Part shown: one piece after another, positions 7,604 to 10,517 of the stretch
Layout: every line of letters starts with the position of its first letter
Numbering within the stretch: the stretch's first letter is position 1
Origin: Trichosporon coremiiforme
Taxonomy: Eukaryota > Basidiomycota > Tremellomycetes > Trichosporonales > Trichosporonaceae
DNA length: 10,517 bases
NCBI GenBank assembly: GCA_039545355.1
Contig: BCJJ01000133.1
Coordinates: 1-10,517, forward strand
Reading direction: 5' to 3'
Position numbers and translations under genes: made by a program
Notes under the pieces: model-generated
What the model was told of the DNA's origin: nothing
The model's database searches: none
The model's input: the letters and a program-made list of their open reading frames with translations, nothing else

Positions 7604-9126
7604 CTACACCTTGTCGCTGTGCTGGAGCAGGATCGCGACGAGAACGAGAATGACCGCAATGATGAAAGCGATGACGCTGAACGAGACGCCGCCGAAGCTT
7701 GACGGCACAACGATCGTCCGGATCGTGTTGTCCGCGCTCGCGGAGACGATCATCGTCGCAGATGGGTTAAACTTGAGTGCTGTCGGCGGGAACGAGTGCA
7801 CCTGAAGGATCTTCAGGAGGGGCTGGGGTTAGCTGCAACTCAGGGGGCTCCTCAACTCACAGAAAGCGTCTTCGCATCGAGCAGTCCGATGGAGAGGTCG
7901 GATGCTCCGAACGCCACCAGTCCATTCTTGCTAACGTCCAGCACTGTGATGGGCTTGCCGGCGACATCCCGCTTCAGCGTCAAGTCCCACTTGTACTTGG
8001 GTGTGTCCTTCTCGTCTCCGTCCTGTCCCGGCAGCTCGCTCGCCTCATACCGCGCGACGTACGCCTTGCGCTGCCCCTTCTTCTGTCCGCGTTTCGGAAG
8101 CACAGAGTTCAAGACTGCAAGGATCGACAGGTTGTTATCGTTCGATGCCGGCGTCGAGCTCGGCGTAAAGAAACGGGCGGCGCGGAACTCGACCTTCGTG
8201 TCGTCAATCACTGGGGCGTCGATCGTCTGCGAGATCTCCAGTCTCGGCACGAGGTCCTTCTCTCCAGCGTCGAACTCGTAGATCGCAAGCTTCGTAGACG
8301 TCGTGATGGCAAGCTGCACAAAGTTAGCGAGGCAAGACATCCGCAACATACCCATGAGCCGTTGGGGCCTCCCCAGTCGAGATCGACGAGATCGCCGCCC
8401 TCAGGGCTGATCACGGTGATCGGGCTGAGGGAAGGGAACCGCAGAATGGACACCTTGTTGTCCGTTGTTCCGACGGCGACAAACTCTGAAGATCCAGACT
8501 TGGAGGACAGAGCAGTGATCTTCTGGTACGGGTAGTCGTCCGAATACGGGGCGTCCAGCGTCTGCTGTGATCGGACGGGAGTGATCCTGCAAAGTCAGCT
8601 TTCACATCGGGCTCTCTAAGCTGATGAGACTGACTCGTTGTCCTTGTACGAGAACACTCGGCAGTTCGCGTTCTTCCCCGCCTTCAGCGATGATTCTGAC
8701 TGGTTGATGCCCGTGACGAGCTGCGACGTCTGTTTGTCAGCTCACACGTTACGACGATTACAGCTTTCAGAAACTTACGCCGCGATCCAGCGCTAGCGTC
8801 ATGGGCGCATCCTCGTCGCTGCTGAGGTTGAGCTCGAAGACGTCCTCAACGTTCTGTCCACTGTTGGCTACTCGGCAAAGTTTCTGGGATGGCGTCAGTC
8901 CGGGCATTACATTACATTACGTCTGCGGCGCAGACTCGCGCCGCCGGACGGTCTGACGGCGGCGGTGGCATAGCACGGCCCTCTTCAAGCTCACGAATTT
9001 GTTCGCGATGCCCGACTTGGTCGCGCCTCCTCCTCCTCCAAGCAGAACAGTGTCATCGTCCGTCCAGTCGAGACAGTAGACGGGGAACGACTTGGTCGGG
9101 TGCGCGTAATGTTGGGTTCTCGTCAT
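7604..9126 (-). CDS. SEC12: SEC12 / PREB, ER-membrane GEF for the Sar1 GTPase
   Basis: Sec12 loads GTP on Sar1 at ER exit sites and so starts COPII coat assembly. Exons on the minus strand are 9126-8995, 8883-8779, 8729-8635, 8586-8352, 8313-7861 and 7822-7604, giving 412 aa. The N-terminus has the YCLDWTDDDTVLLGGGGG pattern with the diagnostic K-loop GGGGGATKSGIANK (30-43), the potassium-binding catalytic loop of Sec12. A seven-bladed beta-propeller is expected; divergent WD-like blades are visible, the clearest being ALKFNPSATMIVSASADN near the end. One membrane helix (about 386-407, VSFSVIAFIIAVILVLVAIL) follows, leaving only five luminal residues, HSDKV. Intron 1 is long (8994-8884, 111 nt); the others are 38-49 nt. 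Intron 3 uses the donor GTCAGT, weaker than the GTGAGT or GTAAGT seen elsewhere. The family is divergent in sequence, so the call rests on the K-loop, propeller and tail anchor together. Confidence 0.9.
8906..8920. repeat. (ATTAC)x3 tandem repeat in SEC12 intron 1
   Basis: Three perfect copies of the 5-mer lie just upstream (in the sense direction) of the CTGAC branch-like sequence and acceptor of SEC12 intron 1. They are probably neutral, but their copy number could make them length-variable. Confidence 0.7.
8939..8964 (-). repeat. GC hairpin inside SEC12 intron 1
   Basis: CGCCGCCG (8939-8946) and CGGCGGCG (8957-8964) form a perfect 8-bp, all-G/C stem with a 10-nt loop. It lies near the middle of the 111-nt intron 1, between donor and branch-like site, where folding would shorten the effective intron length. 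Confidence 0.6.
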
Positions 9127-9360
9127 CGCGGCTAGTGGGAGCAGCGAGAAGCACGGGAAGCGTGGCTAGGTCGCACGAGCGGGGGCGCGTCGGCAATCGT
9201 CCGGGGCGTCAAGGAGTGTGAGGAGCGTTGATGCGTTGCGGGGATGGCACTGGGATGCCTGATGGTGAGAAAAGATGGGATGAATAGGTCAAGTGGTCAA
9301 GGACGCGTGACAAAACACGTCGAACAGAAGCGGCGAACCGGCGCTGAGAGCACGACAGCC

Positions 9361-9371
9361 TGACGGCGTCA
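9361..9371. promoter_or_regulatory. TGACG-n-CGTCA inverted repeat
   Basis: Two perfect 5-bp arms with a single central base lie about 235 bp upstream of the SEC12 start. The half-site TGACG is the kind bound by bZIP factors of the CREB/ATF/XBP1 class. Use as a bZIP site is inference. Confidence 0.3.
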
Positions 9372-9403
9372 TCTTAGCCGAATGCAAGCAGACACGCTGT
9401 TCA

Positions 9404-9461
9404 CACGTGTTTTTGCTTCCGAGAGATCTTCTCCAGGCACGCCGAACGGTCAGGTCACGTG
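9404..9461. promoter_or_regulatory. Pair of CACGTG E-boxes upstream of SEC12
   Basis: CACGTG occurs at 9404-9409 (inside the palindrome ACACGTGT) and again at 9456-9461 (inside TCACGTG), 52 bp apart. The two sites are about 280 and 330 bp upstream of the SEC12 start. They share their core with the IPI1/CDC50 promoter palindrome. Confidence 0.35.
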
Positions 9462-9500
9462 TTATGATCGACAGAGTGGCAGCTGCGATGTCTGAGCGTG

Positions 9501-10517
9501 AGCGGCCGTGAACCTGAAAGGGTAACGGTGAGAAAGCAGGTACAATAATACATAGTAGGCGGAGGAGGAAGTACCAGATCTGTACTACATGATAGATATA
9601 AGTCGACGCATTCCAGCGATAGCCTCAGGCATAGGCACCAGAAGGTCCAGGGACACCGCGATGGCCACGGCAAGGTGATCTATGACCTCGAGAGCGCGGG
9701 TCAGAGATATCGCCGACCGTGTTCCGATGGAGGGGTACAGCGGCTAGCTCACTAGTGCAAGTCGACAGCCGGCTCGCGCTACAGAGGAGCCACTCGAGGC
9801 GGTCGTTCAAGACGTTATCCACCATCTCGGAGTCGATTTTTCCGGGGACCTTGCGATGGCGATCGATCGGAGCCAATGCGACCTAGAGCCTTGGAGTCCG
9901 GAGCTCCCCACGATGGTGAACAGACGAAACTGACACCGCGTGCCTGTAGGTAACGTCGCAAGTCGCGGGCGGCACCGCCACATCCGCAATTGGGTTACGT
10001 TTCGTAGGAATACTCCTATCGTAGTGATGTGGAATGCATTATCGGTGACTTCGGGGCTCGAGATTGACGAGAGGCTACTGTGAAATGGAATGGTTGTATT
10101 CGAACACAAAGCAGTCCCTGTCGGTGTCGACGGTATCAGCGCCCGAGCTCAAACTCTTAGCCCAGAACGTTTGTTGGAGTCCTACTTCCTACTTCAGAGC
10201 AGCGGCTGTATCGTGACACCCGTGATCGCGATGGTGTAGTGCGTCAAGGCGAACTAGCGTTGGGGTCGTGTTGCGCTTTGAGTGGCGAGGAACGAGGGGA
10301 TTATTCTGGCTAATCTCGAAACCGAGGCAGAGATCAACGATCGCGGCCGAGATCTCGCCGGCGCCGATTGGTGCACTAGCAATATACGTTTATCGTAATC
10401 CGTTGGCTGGGAACGCATGTGGTGAAGCGCATACCGCGCTCCAATATGCGGTAGTGCGGAACACCGGTCTAACTCGTGACCCGCGACACTGCAAGACACC
10501 GCAGCCTGGCCGCCTAA
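9501..10517. other. About 1 kb with no recognised gene
   Basis: Apart from the weak fragment at 9585-9806, nothing here is recognisable. Open frames up to about 100 codons occur on both strands and in competing phases, with more mixed third-codon positions than in the genes to the left. A 7-bp tandem duplication (CCTACTT twice, 10181-10194) is the only repeat I see. It may be a long intergenic region or decayed sequence. Confidence 0.5.
9585..9806 (-). other. Weak candidate 3' end of an unknown minus-strand gene
   Basis: Minus-strand 9806-9753 reads TTASSGSSVARAGCRLAL. Removing a 66-nt GTGAGC...CTGAC...AG intron (9752-9687) joins it in phase 0 to 9686-9585, which reads VIDHLAVAIAVSLDLLVPMP and on to a stop. 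The composition is protein-like (a hydrophobic helix), and TAGTACA, also found after SEC12, overlaps the stop codon. However, I find no convincing upstream exon, no start and no family, and the opposite strand is also partly open. It could be a real gene tail, a decayed gene or chance. Confidence 0.15.

Larger units (their letters stand above)
9127..9500 (-). promoter_or_regulatory. SEC12 upstream region
   Basis: This region lies directly upstream of the SEC12 start and has no coding signal I trust. Visible candidate sites are ACGCGT (9303-9308, MCB-like), TGACG-G-CGTCA (9361-9371), CACGTG within ACACGTGT (9404-9409) and CACGTG within TCACGTG (9456-9461). The right limit given is arbitrary. 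Confidence 0.5.

Noticed and set aside
7777..8535. 252-codon open frame on + opposite SEC12
   Set aside because: It crosses SEC12 exon and intron boundaries on the other strand and matches nothing I know.
10126..10137. GTCGACGGTATC, identical to part of a common cloning polylinker
   Set aside because: Flanking bases do not continue as vector, so a 12-base chance match is more likely than contamination.
10254..10499. 81-codon open frame on - near the right edge
   Set aside because: Competing frames on both strands are equally open here, codon use is mixed, and no family or intron structure supports it.
1..10517. tRNA genes, transposons, CRISPR or a bacterial-type defence cassette
   Set aside because: I saw no tRNA B-box, terminal repeats, transposase motifs or spacer array; every confident gene is a conserved eukaryotic housekeeping family with introns.

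Overview
This window reads as ordinary nuclear chromosome of a basidiomycete yeast. The evidence is GC-rich coding sequence, 19 very short GT-AG introns (most 35-49 nt) with CTGAC or CTAAC branch sites close to the acceptor, tightly packed genes, and proteins that are all eukaryotic housekeeping families. The intron style and compactness suggest Tremellomycetes, perhaps Trichosporonales, but that level of placement is inference. I see no transposon, tRNA, rRNA, CRISPR, or prokaryote- or virus-like gene.

Layout from left to right: (1) a 5'-incomplete JMJD5/KDM8-type JmjC oxygenase on +; (2) a 311-bp convergent gap; (3) CDC50, the flippase beta subunit, on -, in five exons; (4) a 387-bp divergent promoter region with a perfect ATCACGTGAT palindrome; (5) IPI1, a Rix1-complex ribosome-assembly factor, on +, in four exons; (6) a 42-bp convergent gap built around a perfect 12-bp palindrome; (7) KIN28/CDK7, the TFIIH kinase, on -, in eight exons; (8) a 286-bp tandem spacer with interleaved inverted repeats; (9) SEC12, the ER-membrane GEF for Sar1, on -, in six exons; (10) about 1.4 kb with the SEC12 upstream region and then sequence in which I recognise no gene, only weak candidate coding fragments.

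Exon coordinates were assigned by hand so that each junction keeps frame, has GT and AG, and restores the conserved family sequence. The four spliced proteins come to 409 (CDC50), 705 (IPI1), 352 (KIN28) and 412 (SEC12) residues. The genes do not form an operon or pathway. They cover core functions: membrane asymmetry and ER export (CDC50, SEC12), ribosome assembly (IPI1), transcription and cell-cycle kinase activity (KIN28), and protein hydroxylation (JMJD5).

I found no convincing undescribed system. The most useful leads are small: a retained-intron form of IPI1 that would be close to the yeast length, a frame-neutral 27-nt exon in KIN28, the palindrome between IPI1 and KIN28, charged insertions in the JmjC protein, and an intronic hairpin in SEC12.
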